Origin: Delphinus delphis
Lineage: Eukaryota > Chordata > Mammalia > Artiodactyla > Delphinidae
Length of the DNA stretch: 64,000 nt
Assembly (NCBI RefSeq): GCF_949987515.2
Contig: NC_082684.1
Location: 19,211,701 to 19,275,700, forward strand
Direction: 5' to 3'
The position numbers and the translations under genes were made by a program. Positions 12,291-22,689 of this stretch are shown one piece after another (positions within the stretch are counted from its first letter, which is position 1; each line of letters begins with the position of its first letter). A model generated the notes under the pieces. It saw only the letters and a program-made list of their open reading frames with translations, was not told where the DNA came from and ran no database searches.

Positions 12291-12587
12291 GGCTAGTATA
12301 CCAATCTTCATCTCTCCTAAAAGAATTGATCAGTATCTTGAGAATGGAGATCAGAGACCTCTATACACTGTTCTTTCCCATTTGAAAGGGAAAGAATCCA
12401 AACGGAATTAACTTTTATTTAGTTCTGCCTCCTCTTTTGTGAGATAGAACAACCTCTGGGAAATGGCCACTCTAAGAAATTAGTACAATTAAATCTTTTT
12501 TTCTTATTTATTTTCTCTTAATTTTTTGTTTCATGATCACTGCTCAGATGCATTCCCTACAAGGCTAAGAGGGTACAAAAATAATTA

Positions 12588-12790
12588 CTGGCATTTATTG
12601 AGTGCTTAACTTGTGCAAGGTCTTGTGATGAGAGCTGTGCATGTATTATCTCCTTCAATTCTCACAATAAACTCACAAAGTAGGTAACTGAATCCCTATT
12701 TTTGGAGTCAGGTACCAGACTCAGTGGCATTGAGGAGATAAAGACAATCTGAGTTAGACGGCCAGGTCACACACCTTAACCCTTAAATTC
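12588..12790 (-). mobile_element. MIR SINE, antisense
   Basis: It starts with 'gcatttattgagtgcttaac', then 'gtattatctccttcaattct', 'cacaataaactcacaaagta' and a 'ggccaggtcacacacc' end. This is the reverse-complement order of the MIR core and 3' end. MIRs are tRNA-derived SINEs active in early mammals. Confidence 0.8.
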
Positions 12791-12834
12791 TATTTTCTGA
12801 TAGCAGTTTGTGGTATGGACAGTAGATCTACCAT

Positions 12835-13000
12835 CATGATTTGCAAGTGTTTCTAGTCCATAAAGTACTCCCACATGCTATATTTTCACAGAAACTCACT
12901 GAGGGAAGCCAGTGCAGATATAGTATCTTTTTTCCAGATGAGTAAATTGAACTGAGAAAACAGAGCACACCACAGTTAAAAATGGTGCCCCTAGTCTCCA
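12835..13000 (-). mobile_element. Possible second MIR relic, antisense
   Basis: 'ttttccagatgagtaaattg' followed by 'aactgagaaaacagagcaca' fits the MIR segment 'cagatgaggaaactgaggc', but the rest is degraded. Confidence 0.4.
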
Positions 13001-16000
13001 AAAAGTAACATGAACAAAATGCCTGACAGGCATCATAGATCCCAAAACCTGGAAGGGAACACAGAAATCATCTATTCCAATGCTCTTTTTTCATAGAGAA
13101 GCTCTTTATACAAAGAGCAACTAAGGTTCTGTACTTCACTTCCACAGAATCTATTTCTTTTAACTGTATATAGTTTTATCTCGTTAGCAGGCTCATTACA
13201 TATAAAATTATAAAGCAAACATTTAAAATCTCAAGGTTGTTATTTTGGGAATTGTGTACATAGAAATGAGAAAATGTTAATGTGGCAGAATGCAGTGAGA
13301 TTGATAATTATTGACCTCTATTAGCTGTTATTACAATCACTCACATTTTATTTTCCTATATATTTTACATTTAGCTTTAGCATTTGATAACAAATGAACA
13401 CATTTTTGGATTATTAAATCAACCTTACGGGCACTTTTTATGTGAAGAACTGTGAAAAGAATATGTTTGAAACTTTCATCAGTGCCCAAAAATTTAAAAA
13501 AATAAATAAATGAGACTTTAGACTACAAGTTAATAGAACCAACAGGAAAAAGTCTTGGAATTGTCAATGGATTTAGAGAATCAAAATGTTTCTAGATTGA
13601 AGACCAGTGGCCTCGTGAGTATCATTGGCTGAAATTTAAAGTTTGACTAGAACTCTGTGTGAACGGTTAAAGAAAAAAAAACAAAAAACTTGAGGCTGTT
13701 CAGAGAGATACAATGGGATCTGAAAACTCAATTTTTTGTTTAATTGTTTGGAAAAGTCAACTTTTTTTTTTAGTTTGCTTGCTTTTTCCGTTGCTGCTTT
13801 AGGGGTCGTCTGCTTATAGTGGCATGGAGGGCATTTTTCCCCAGAATGAAATGTGAGCATCTCCTTTCTTTTCCTGGGAAGAAACACCAGACTGAGTTAT
13901 TTGTAAAGTCAGAGCCCCCTTTTCCTTGTGGAAAGGAGAACACTAATTTATATTACAATTGGCTCTGTGTGGTTTTGTTTGGTGTTGTTGTTATGAGTGA
14001 ACAGGCTCTTCCTGATATGCCTCTTACGTGTATTGTGATAGGAATAATAAGAAAAATAATAATAGTAGCTCAGTAGAGAGGAGTAGTGGGGATGTGAGAC
14101 CTACATTGGGTGAGATTGGGAAAGCAAAAGAAGAGTAGGGGTTTGAGCTGGGAGAATTTTTTAAGTGTGCAAATGCCTGGCAGTCACTGTGATTGAGCCG
14201 ATCGAAGAACCACTGCAAAGCAAACAGGATTATGTTTGAACGTGCAGAGTACCTGCCAGATCTCTGCTTGGTTTTCTTGAAAATGACACTTACTGCTCAT
14301 GCCATCACCACTCAGTCTTCCTGTGAGTGGGAACTTCATTCCTGATCCAGCCAGCAGCATGCTGGCTAATTGCCTGGTTACCCACCTAACTACCCTGCAA
14401 AACTCTTTCCACAGTGTCTTCCAACCCAGAATAACTGTGAGACCAGACAGAAACTTCTGGACACCCAGCAATGTGCTGGGGTGAGTTCCAGTGGTTGGGG
14501 TGAAGATAAATGCTCCAGAGCACTCTCTGCTGGGACAGTACGGAAGGGACCCCTCTGTTTCATAGCCAAGTATGTTGAGTCTCCTTTTGAAAACAATATG
14601 AACTTATTTTGTTTCTCATCCTTGAAAAAAAGAAAGTGTGTTTGTTTGGTTGAAAATGAAATAACACAGCTGTCAAAATTACAGGTTCTTCCTCCCTTTG
14701 ATGTATAGAATTATGGAAGACCCCGGAGGATTATGGGGAGACTTGAGCTGAGAGGGCAGAATAAATCATAGTTTTGCTTGAAGAAGTTTCCTTGCATGAC
14801 TGAGAGTATCATGCCCTGAAGGATTTGTAGAAAGCCATGGTACCCTCCTAGTGGAGAAAATGCCTAAGACCCAGCTGACAAAGGCAAAGGTCTAAAATCT
14901 ACCCAGACAGGATTTAAGAGAGGGATAGCTGTAGCCTTTAAAAACTGACTTAGTGGCTGATGGCTGATTCTGAAAACAAAGGAAAGAAATTCTTTAGAAA
15001 CATCCCTAATATTCCTTGAAATCAATTTGAATGGAAATTCCATCTATTGTGATTTTTAATTCATTAAATTTTGAAAATTCCGATATTTCCTCTTACTAAT
15101 TATTTATCTCACCTCCCTTGGATTTATTTTATCTTCATTTTTGAAATAAATTTCTATTTTTGTATAACTGTTTAATATATTTTTTCTAAGACAAGCCTCT
15201 AGTTAATTGAGAGCTGATTTCCTTCTTTTTTGGAATTTGGAGATTTCACGGTATGGATCTGAAACATGTAATTTACCCAGAAGAATGTGTTATGAAAGTT
15301 TCTTTATGAATCCAAAGTAATCAGCAGTGCTATTGATAATATATGCTATTTTGGAATATTGTTTATGTGTGAAGAAATAAGATTTTATTGAGGTAGTTAA
15401 TATATTTCAGTGTTATAATATTGAGAACATAAATATAGACCATATTCACAAATTGAGAGAGAGAATTTGCTTTATAAACTGCTGAGCACATCTTTTATAC
15501 ACATCTTCCTTTTGACATGATCAAAGGGAAATTGCTATCATATGCTGGATACTGCTTTTTTTTTCTCCTTTCCTTCTGTAGGCACAAACTGTAATCTCGA
15601 ACTGCACATGAGACTATGTGCTCACAACTACAAATGGTATATTGATCAAGTAATTAAATTAAATCTGATGTTTGACATTAGGTACAAGAATCGTTTCTTG
15701 ACTGACAGAATATTCCATTTTCAACTCATTACTGAGAGAAAATGAAAAAGGACTTTTACACATTGAAAACTCACTGTATTTGCAGAGCATTTGCAAAGAT
15801 AGAAGTTAGAATGGAAGTTAGGTTTTCCCTTGTAAATTGTTTAATGATAACACTAATGATGATATCTTCCATTTATTGAGCATCTGTATTTGTCTTATCT
15901 CATGTAATTAACTTGTATTTAAAGAAACTGGCCTAATAAGTAAACAAAATGGGAATAAAGGACTATATAGACAATAATATTTTTTGTTAAAAATAAAAAA

Positions 16001-16745
16001 CTTCCTACAAAAGAATTAAATAAGTATTAGGCCAAATTTGCAAATTTCCAAGTCTTCCACTCAAACCACAGCAGAAGAAGAAAGAGGAAAGAGAGTAAAG
16101 TACAAGCAGATATTAGATTGGTAATTAGCTTTGATCCTTTTGTGAGTAGACAGACTAGGAGGCAAGACTGCTTTCAAATGGTTTCAAAGGGACAGACATA
16201 TGGTACAAACTTTCCTTAGGAGCAGGGACTTCCTGGAGCTGGAGTGAGTGTTAAAAACGTGTCACAGAGTGGAGAAATGGAGCAGTCAGTTGCCTGGCCT
16301 ATGTTGGACAGTGTCTTCAAAAGCATAAATACAGGGAAGCCCTGGTGGTGGTGCAGCTGGGGGTTGTGAAAGGGATCAGATAAACCAGAGCGGCCAAGGC
16401 AGGAGAAATAGGAGAGCATCTTCAGGTGGCAGTACTGGCAGAAGGCCTGCCTTAGAGGATGGATCAGGTACATGGAAATAATACAGGTAGACAGCAATGT
16501 AACATGAAACTGAAGATGTGCAGAAAGGAGATGGCACTTCCTGAAAGACAGATGGCTTCCTCTCCTTTGGTCTAGAGTTTTCACAGTTCTTCTGATGTGA
16601 ACAGAGGCAGAGAAATTCTGTCTTAATATATTTTTGTGTGTCCCTGTTGTAACCCAGACCGGTCACATAAGAATACATTTTATATTAGAATTAGTACATT
16701 ATTCATTTATTGGGTATTGTTAATGGGCTCTTATTTTTGCATTCC
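13001..16745. other. Mostly single-copy stretch
   Basis: I find no transposon I can name with confidence. A weak MIR- or L2-like tail occurs near 15860-15910 (tttattgagcatctg). At 13040-13160 there is a weak resemblance to an old SINE. The region 14150-14630 is GC-richer than its surroundings and carries several overlapping frames on both strands, including the candidate exon listed below. The region 16200-16680 is also GC-richer and has two antisense frames of 100 and 122 codons with no recognisable domain. Confidence 0.4.
14415..14480 (+). other. Candidate cassette exon flanked by splice signals
   Basis: A 66-base segment preceded by an acceptor-like 'actctttccacag' and followed at once by a strong donor GTGAGT (14481-14486). 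Its length is a multiple of three, and it is open in two plus-strand frames. One encodes 22 residues starting CLPTQNN and containing three Cys. Such signal pairs occur by chance in mammalian introns. There is no second exon, start codon context or recognised protein, so this is only a hypothesis. Confidence 0.15.
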
Positions 16746-16749
16746 ATTT

Positions 16750-17150
16750 TTTCAACAGATATTTATTGAGAAGTGATTATATGCTAAATGCTGATTTAGA
16801 TTTTGGAGATAGAGATAAAGGAAAGAGAGAGGGCTTTCCTGCTACCTTGAAGCTTACCTTTTAGTGAGGAGGTGATAGAAAATATGTAACTGAAGGTGCC
16901 AAGTGTTGTGCAAAGATTTATAATTGGCTTTTGTAGCAGAGAGGAACCAGTTAACGTCTGAAGACTGTGATTTAAATGATGATAGTAAGTTACCAAGTGA
17001 CTCTGAGGAAATACCATTTCAATCAGAAAATGCAAAGCCCACTGTAAAGACTTGAAGGTAAGAGTGAACTTGATTTATTTGAAAATCTAAAATAAAGCCA
17101 ATGTGTTAGAGCATAATGAACAGAGCAAAAAGTGGCAGGGAATGAACTCT
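16750..17150 (-). mobile_element. L2 LINE, antisense, 3' portion
   Basis: It opens with 'caacagatatttattgagaa', then 'gctaaatgctgatttagatt', 'ggctttcctgctaccttga' and 'agcttaccttttagtgagg'. This is the reverse complement of the L2 terminus, where the consensus has 'tttattgagcacctactatg' and 'ctcatggagcttacattcta'. An LTR at 17214 separates it from a matching upstream L2 portion at 17560-18060. Confidence 0.7.
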
Positions 17151-17213
17151 GAGACATACACTTCATGAGACGAAGTAAGAATTTTGAGTTAATTTTTGTT
17201 TTTTAAATGAAGT

Positions 17214-17553
17214 TGTTATGAACTGAATATTTATGTCTTCTCAAAGTTCATATGTTGAAATCTAACCCCTAATATGATGATATTTGGAGATGGGGACCTA
17301 GGGAGGTAATTAAGTTGTGAGGGTGGAGCCCTCATGAATGGGATTAGTGCCCTTATAAGGAGAGGACAGAGAACTACCTTGCTCTTTTCTACTGTGTGAG
17401 GACTCAGCAAGAAGATAGCCTTCTGCAACCAAGAAGCAAACTCTTACCAGACACGGAATTGGCTGACTCCTTTATCTTAGACATCCCAACCTCCAAATAA
17501 GCCACCAGGTTTATGGTATTTTGTTATAGCAGCCTGAGCTAACTAAGATTACA
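17214..17553 (+). mobile_element. MLT1-family LTR (ERVL-MaLR), solo
   Basis: A nearly complete LTR running from TGTTATGAACTGAAT to CTAACTAAGATTACA. Diagnostic segments are 'gttcatatgttgaaatctaa', 'gatatttggagatggggacc', 'gggattagtgcccttataag' and 'ggtattttgttatagcagcc'. These match the MLT1/MST type of nonautonomous ERVL retrotransposon LTR. No internal region follows. It sits inside an antisense L2. Clear flanking duplications are no longer visible, which suits its age. Confidence 0.88.
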
Positions 17554-17559
17554 GTGGTA

Positions 17560-18060
17560 AAACACTAGAGTATTTTTTGATAGGAGACAAACTGGTTTGC
17601 TCTTTTAAAAGAACACTCTGGAAAATGAATGCAGAATAAATTATAGGAAATAGAGACAAGAGTAGAAGCAAAGAAATCAGTTAAGAGACCACTGTAGTCC
17701 TTAGGAGTGTGGAAGTGTGTGACGGTGGTGATGATGGAGAGAAATGAATGAATATGGGATGTGATTTGGAGACAGGAATGAGAGGACTTGTTGGGATGGG
17801 TTGGATGTAGAGGGTGAGGGAAGAGAAAAAAGATTTTTACCTTGTGCAGTTTGGTTAGTTGATGTGGCAGTTTAGAGAAAAGCAGAAGTGTGACATCCAG
17901 AGAATACAGCTGGAGTGACTCTATCAAAAGTTATGTTTCAGTGATTTTAAAGTTGAGGCACTGTTTGGAAATACAAGCAGAAAAGTACAATAGGCAGTTA
18001 GATATTCAAATCTCGTCTTTCAGGGAAAGCTTAAGTTTAGATATATAAAAAATAAAACAT
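17560..18060 (-). mobile_element. L2 LINE, antisense, upstream portion
   Basis: It continues the L2 interrupted at 17214. Markers in reverse-complement order are 'gaacactctggaaaatgaat', 'gaccactgtagtccttagga', 'gttgatgtggcagtttagag' and 'caataggcagttagatattc'. Recalled counterparts in the L2 consensus include 'gatcactctggcagcagtg' and 'agtaggcagttggatatatg'. Frames such as 17565-17927 (minus) are accidental. Confidence 0.65.
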
Positions 18061-18094
18061 CATCAGAGTAAATGCAGCCTTTAAAATCCTCACT

Positions 18095-18165
18095 GCAATG
18101 ACATCTCCAAGCATGTAGCATATACCTTGCACCTAGTAGGAACTCAATAAGCATTTCTTAAGTGT
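18095..18165 (+). mobile_element. L2/MIR 3' tail fragment, sense
   Basis: 'gcatataccttgcacctagt' then 'aggaactcaataagcatttc' matches the shared MIR/L2 3' tail (cctggcacatagtaggtgctcaataaat). Confidence 0.6.
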
Positions 18166-18244
18166 ATTTTCGTAGGAAGGTATAATGCTAAATGTAGAGG
18201 AGAGAAAAGAATAAGAAATAGTTTGAGTAATTTGAGAGATGGCC

Positions 18245-18765
18245 TGTTAGTTTCCTATGGCCACTGTAACAAAATACCACAAACTAGATGGCTTTCAAGA
18301 ACAGAAATGTATTCTTTCATAGTTTCAGAGGCCACAAGTCTGAAGTCAGTATCACTGGGCTGAAACCAGTGTGGGAGGGGACGTGCTGTATCTGGAGAAT
18401 CTAGGGGAGAATCCTGTCCTTGCCTCTTCCAGTTTCTGATAGCTGCTGTCATTCCTTGGCTTGTGGATGCATCATTCCAGTCTTTAGGATCATTATCTTC
18501 GAGTATCTGCTCTGCATACACATCACCTTCTCCTTTATATCTATTTAAAATCTCCTTCTGTCTCCCTTTTATAAGCATCGATACGAATGCAGTTAGAGCT
18601 TACCTGGATGATCTTGGATAATTTCTTCACCTCAAAATCCTTAATTTAATTACTTCTGCAAATACCTCACCCCCCCCTCCTTTTTTTGGCCTTATAAGGT
18701 AACAGTCACAGGTTACAGGGATTAGGAGGTGGATGTTTTGGGGGGGCATTTTTCAGTCTATTACA
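18245..18765 (+). mobile_element. ERVL-like LTR, family not named
   Basis: It begins TGTTAGTTTCCTATGG and ends near TTTTCAGTCTATTACA, so it has TG...CA termini about 520 bases apart. Inner markers are 'aacaaaataccacaaacta', 'gaatctaggggagaatcct', 'cattccttggcttgtggat', 'ctcaaaatccttaatttaat' and 'acaggttacaggga'. These match a common old mammalian LTR-type repeat that I know but cannot name exactly. A 107-codon minus-strand frame (18255-18578) inside it is accidental. No internal viral genes are present. Confidence 0.65.
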
Positions 18766-18889
18766 GATGGTAATGAATTTGATAATATAAAAGTTACATT
18801 ATAAGGGTATGTAACTACAGCAAAAATAGATACTGTGTAAAGTATCATAGGAGCATGAAAATAAAACAAATTAATTCTGGGAATGTCTA

Positions 18890-19045
18890 AGGAGAAATAC
18901 TTCAGTGCCCTGGCTCTTGCAGGACAAATAGAAATTTGTAAAGTTGAGGGTAAAGAGAAGAAACCCCAGGCATAGAGAACTGTATGAATATAGGTGTGGA
19001 GCTGTGAGTGCATGGTGTAAGCAAAGGAAAAATCAATGAACATGC
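18890..19045 (-). mobile_element. L2 fragment, antisense
   Basis: 'ccccaggcatagagaactgt' followed by 'gtggagctgtgagtgcatgg' fits the reverse-complement L2 segment with 'attccaggcagagggaaca' and 'aaaggcacggaggcgtg'. Confidence 0.45.
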
Positions 19046-19064
19046 TTCAATACCAACTCCTAAG

Positions 19065-19418
19065 CAAGAAGTGTTTATTGAGTCCATACTGTTATCCAGC
19101 CTTTGGAGAATACAAACTAATTTAAGATATGATATTTGTAAAAGTCTGTAGCCTTAGATCATCCTGGGGGAAATAAAATGTGCATACACAGAACAAATAG
19201 AGAACAATATAAATCAATATGCAATTATATGCTAACCTTTGTAATATTTACCAGGTCTTCAGGGATAGAAAGAATCACCAGGAAATAAGCTTATTTGTGG
19301 GGATGGGGTATGAATCACGAAACAGGGGTAGAATTTGATTATGTAGAGAAGGTAAAATGTGCAAGGTGGGTTAAGCAGAATAAAGAACATGAGTTAAAGC
19401 AGAACTGGGAGCTGCATG
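19065..19418 (-). mobile_element. L2 fragment, antisense, interrupted by an LTR
   Basis: It starts 'aagtgtttattgagtccata' (the reverse-complement L2 terminus) and continues through degraded text to the solo LTR at 19419. Sequence after the LTR (19800-19900) may continue the same element. The assignment rests on the terminus and on composition. Confidence 0.4.
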
Positions 19419-19794
19419 TGTTGTGGTCCGTGTGTGGGTTGGAAGAAGAATTTCCAGACACAAAGTATTTTAGAAGAGAGTGAGTTTATTGGGAACAAAG
19501 AGCAGAGTTAGTGAGGGGCCCTGCAAATACAGTGGGTCGACTTCCTGATAGAGCAGGGAGAGCCGACCCCCTTTGTGGGCTAGTAGCCAACTTTTATAGC
19601 CTCAAGACAAAGAAAATTCCTGCTGGCAGGATGGCATTAGGTAATTGGTCAGGATGCTACATGGTGAATATTTTACCTAATATGGAGCCACGGGCTGTCC
19701 AGTTTAGGTCAGGAGAGACCATGGCAACAGTTACTATAGGGGCTTGGTTAATTCCGGAGATTTTTGTCCTGTGCCCTCGATATAGGGCTCCACA
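19419..19794 (-). mobile_element. Solo LTR of a class I-type endogenous retrovirus
   Basis: A 376-base element with TG...CA ends, flanked by a perfect 5-bp duplication GCATG at 19414-19418 and 19795-19799. Read on the minus strand, it has a TATA-type box GCTATAAAAG (plus 19591-19600). About 100 bases further on is a polyadenylation signal AATAAA (plus 19485-19490), then a short U5 that ends CACAACA. This U3-R-U5 order and the intact duplication identify a solo LTR left after recombination between two LTRs of a provirus. No gag, pol or env sequence is present. Class I is inferred from the layout; the family is not named. Confidence 0.85.
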
Positions 19795-19799
19795 GCATG

Positions 19800-21065
19800 A
19801 GTGTGAGAATATGAGACCAGCAGCATGATTGGAGTCCCTTGAAGTATCACAAGAAATGAGAGTGGATAAACTAAGATGTTGTCCTTCTATTGAAGGGTTT
19901 AAGGGCACAGAGAAGATGACTCCTTGAAGCCCTGCTCAAGTAGTAGGGACCATATTGACACTTGCATTTTTGCCATATAGTTTGGACTGTGTAATTATTG
20001 TCACGTATAAACAAACAATGATTGAAACAGTGAACAAGTTTTGGCATGCCATCGAATTGTGAACTCTCTGGGAGAAGAATATGTGGTTTATACTTTCTAG
20101 TTTTTCCCCAATTCAGGGACAGGAGGTATTGTATTGATAGAAAGCCATGACTGGACAAGAGAAGAGAGACATTGATACAGAGATGGAGAAGGAGATAGAG
20201 AGAAATTGTGTTGTTGACTAGTCTCTAGCATTACACAAACGAACACAGTGTGTGAAACCTGGAAGGGGAGTCATTTAAATGATTGCTCTGGATCTCTGCC
20301 CAGTCATCTTGATAAGCTTCATGTAAACTAGCAATGAGCTGAGAGAGACAGACTGAGGAGGAGTTAGCATAGTGAGGGCTGATTTACACTCAAAACACAC
20401 ACACACAAAGACAGACACACACAGACACACACACACACTCCCTTGGTCTCTCTCATCTGGGGCATAAGTGTAATGTTTTCAGCCTGTCTACCTTAGTTGA
20501 GTGGATAAGATAATATTTACAAATTGCTCTGGGAACCTTGGAAGTTGAACCACTAATAAAAAGTATTTTCCTAACATGACATTGGATTTGAAAGGTTTGG
20601 AAAGTGCCTACGTAGTACACTTGCGGGATTGTTGTAAGCAAGTGATACAATTTCAGTGCTTGTAGGGCTGTCTTTCTGTCTCCCTGCATACAGTCTTCTT
20701 GTTGATTTTACAAATATTTCAGCATTAATTACAAAACAAGCAATGTGCAGGGATCTGGTGTTTAATTTTGTACTGCTTTCAATTATGGATGGAAGCAGTT
20801 TATGACCCCTGTGATTTCATTCATTCATCTGTTAAATGGACACAATTTTTCCTGCCTGATGTTCTGAACACATTTTCCCCAAGAGCATACTATGCTTCAG
20901 AACCTGTATTATCATCTGGGAATAAGCAACTCAAAAGTCTGCTTTTGAGGCCACAAGAGAATGTGAAAACATGCAAAAACTAGAAATATTTGTGTATCAT
21001 ATGTCATGTAACAAAAATAAAGTGTAATAAAATAGTTAATGGGGTCATTATTGGGAATTTCTAAT
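19800..21065. other. Stretch with little assignable content
   Basis: Apart from the CA-rich microsatellite near 20.4 kb and possible L2 continuation just after the solo LTR, I see no named repeat and no convincing coding frame. Minus-strand frames at 19871-20158 and 20453-20689 have no recognised domain. Confidence 0.4.
20395..20438 (+). repeat. Imperfect (CA)n microsatellite
   Basis: CA repeats interrupted by AAAGACAG and CAGA units. The interruptions suggest an older, partly stabilised array. Confidence 0.9.
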
Positions 21066-21069
21066 TACT

Positions 21070-21370
21070 TAGCTCTTCTCAGGGAGTCAGGAAAGGCCTC
21101 ATCAAGGAGATATGAGTAACTACTGATGAAAAAAAGAGGAAATGGAATAAGTAGATTTCAGATTGAAGAATAAGGCTCAGATTCACAGAGTAATAAGACA
21201 TATTTGGAAATCTCTGTCTTCCATATAGTAGGTGGGCAGGATCCAAGGTGAAAGGGCCACAGTAGATGAAGCGACTTGTAGGGAATTGAACCTTGCGTAC
21301 ATTGCTTAATAGAAACTGTTGAAGCACTTTAAGCAGTGGAGAGTGATGTGGTCAGATTTCCATTTAAAGG
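21070..21370 (-). mobile_element. L2 LINE fragment, antisense
   Basis: 'ggaaaggcctcatcaaggag' opens the segment, followed by 'gatgaagcgacttgtaggga' and 'agcagtggagagtgatgtgg'. The last corresponds to the L2 text 'gcaggggagtgacatgatc' in reverse complement. Confidence 0.65.
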
Positions 21371-22088
21371 TAAGTTGCTGAACAAAATGAACAAGCCCCC
21401 AAAAAATAAGATGCTCTAAAAATATCAGTTAGTGACAATGTTAAAATATTTCTGGAAGGCATATACTGTGGTATGGTCATTAGAATCCATAAGTCTCTAC
21501 CATTATTTTAATACTGATGCTTCAGCATTCAAGTGTCAAAAGTTGATGGATTTGAGATTCTTCCTTCTTTTCTATTTTCCTGTTTTGGAGGTTTTGTCCC
21601 ACAGGGTCTCTCCATTCATTGTGATCTTGTGTGGCTGTGCTATTACCCTTGATATGGGAACTCAGGAGCCAGCAGTCTTGGGTGGGCAGGTCAGGAGTCA
21701 GTGGAGCACAAGAATAGTACTTAAAGGAGGATAAACCAAGGGAAAGTAATAACTATAATATAACATGTCCAACAAGGGGGCTTGACCTTTCGGAATCCTG
21801 TGAGCTGCAGCAGACGCTCCACTTGCTGCCTTGAATAGTCAAGAGATAAGTCTCCCCTACCAGCCTAAATACCCTTTCTGAGAGATCCCCATTGAGGAAG
21901 AAAATGAGCGATTTATGTCTGCTGAGTTAATGCAGGGCACACGGTTGTTTGGAAGTCCAGGACTGGATGTCAAGGAGGAGACAGAAAATGTATAATCCTC
22001 AGGGGATCTAACATGTATTCAGAAGTGCAAGACTGGTTAGCACATAAGATGTTAAGACCGAAATACTCTGGGAAAGAAGGAATGACAT

Positions 22089-22099
22089 GGGGGGGGGGG
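22089..22099 (+). repeat. Poly-G run
   Basis: An uninterrupted run of 11 G, uncommon in this AT-rich DNA. It is a likely site of length errors in sequencing or assembly. Confidence 0.9.
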
Positions 22100-22129
22100 T
22101 CTCTCTGAACAGAGCTAAGGACAAACTTT

Positions 22130-22375
22130 AAGAATAATCAGACAGCTCCTGTGACACCACTTCCCAAGTAAACTTCCTTATGCTCAGAAGGCCTCCTCCA
22201 ATGCCTTTAGAGCCCTCATCTTAAACTGTAGTTAGCCTTTTCATTTATGCGGTTCAAATCTGTTTCTCCTACTAAGCGAGTAAAAACCAGTGGTAGTTTC
22301 TGGTTTCTATTATAGCCACTGAGCCTAACACAGCATCAGGGAGACAGTTGGTACTAAGTAAATTAACAATGTTAT
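22130..22375 (+). mobile_element. L2 3'-end fragment, sense
   Basis: 'gcctcctccaatgcctttag' is followed by 'cactgagcctaacacagcat' and 'gttggtactaagtaaattaa'. This matches the order of the L2 3' UTR and its tail (ctcctccaggaagcc, then the tail words, then gtactcaataaa), with heavy decay. Confidence 0.4.
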
Positions 22376-22412
22376 CATTTATGCAGGACCTGTTGTATGG
22401 TATTGAAGTAAT

Positions 22413-22517
22413 TGTCAAATTTTAACATGCATAAAATCACCTGGGAACTTTGCTTTAAGGTGGGTTTTAATTCAGCAGTTTTGGGGTGTCATTGATGCTG
22501 GGCACACTTTGAGAAAC
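22413..22517 (-). mobile_element. MER5-type relic, antisense
   Basis: It contains 'aaaatcacctgggaacttt', 'ttcagcagttttggggtgt' and the terminal 'gcacactttgagaaacaag', matching MER5A/B with an internal deletion. Confidence 0.6.
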
Positions 22518-22519
22518 AA

Positions 22520-22685
22520 GGAGTTAAACATTTATGTCAGAATACCTGAGGTCCAGAAAGTTTAGTAACTTGTCCAGTTTACCCAGCAGATTAAGGAACA
22601 TCCTGCATTCTAACCCACACCAGGCTGACTCCTTAGTTCTCAAGCATGTTCTCTGCTTTCCTAAACTCTGACCATTCCTAAATGC
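22520..22685 (-). mobile_element. MIR SINE, antisense
   Basis: 'gaggtccagaaagtttagta', 'acttgtccagtttacccagc' and 'acccacaccaggctgactcc' follow the reverse-complement MIR order (ggctcagagaggttaagta, acttgcccaaggtcacac, cgaacccaggctgactcc). Confidence 0.75.
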
Positions 22686-22689
22686 AACC

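Noticed and set aside
16335..16365. SINE-head-like word 'gggaagccctggtggtggtg'
   Set aside because: It resembles the CHR head only over a few bases in the wrong order and lacks the remaining body, tail and duplication.
16216..16678. Antisense frames of 122 and 100 codons as exons of a gene
   Set aside because: They overlap in different frames, have no recognised domain or paired splice sites, and could be explained by the GC-richer composition.
18255..18578. 107-codon minus-strand frame
   Set aside because: Falls entirely inside an ERVL-like LTR, in a region with no coding role, and shows no recognised domain.
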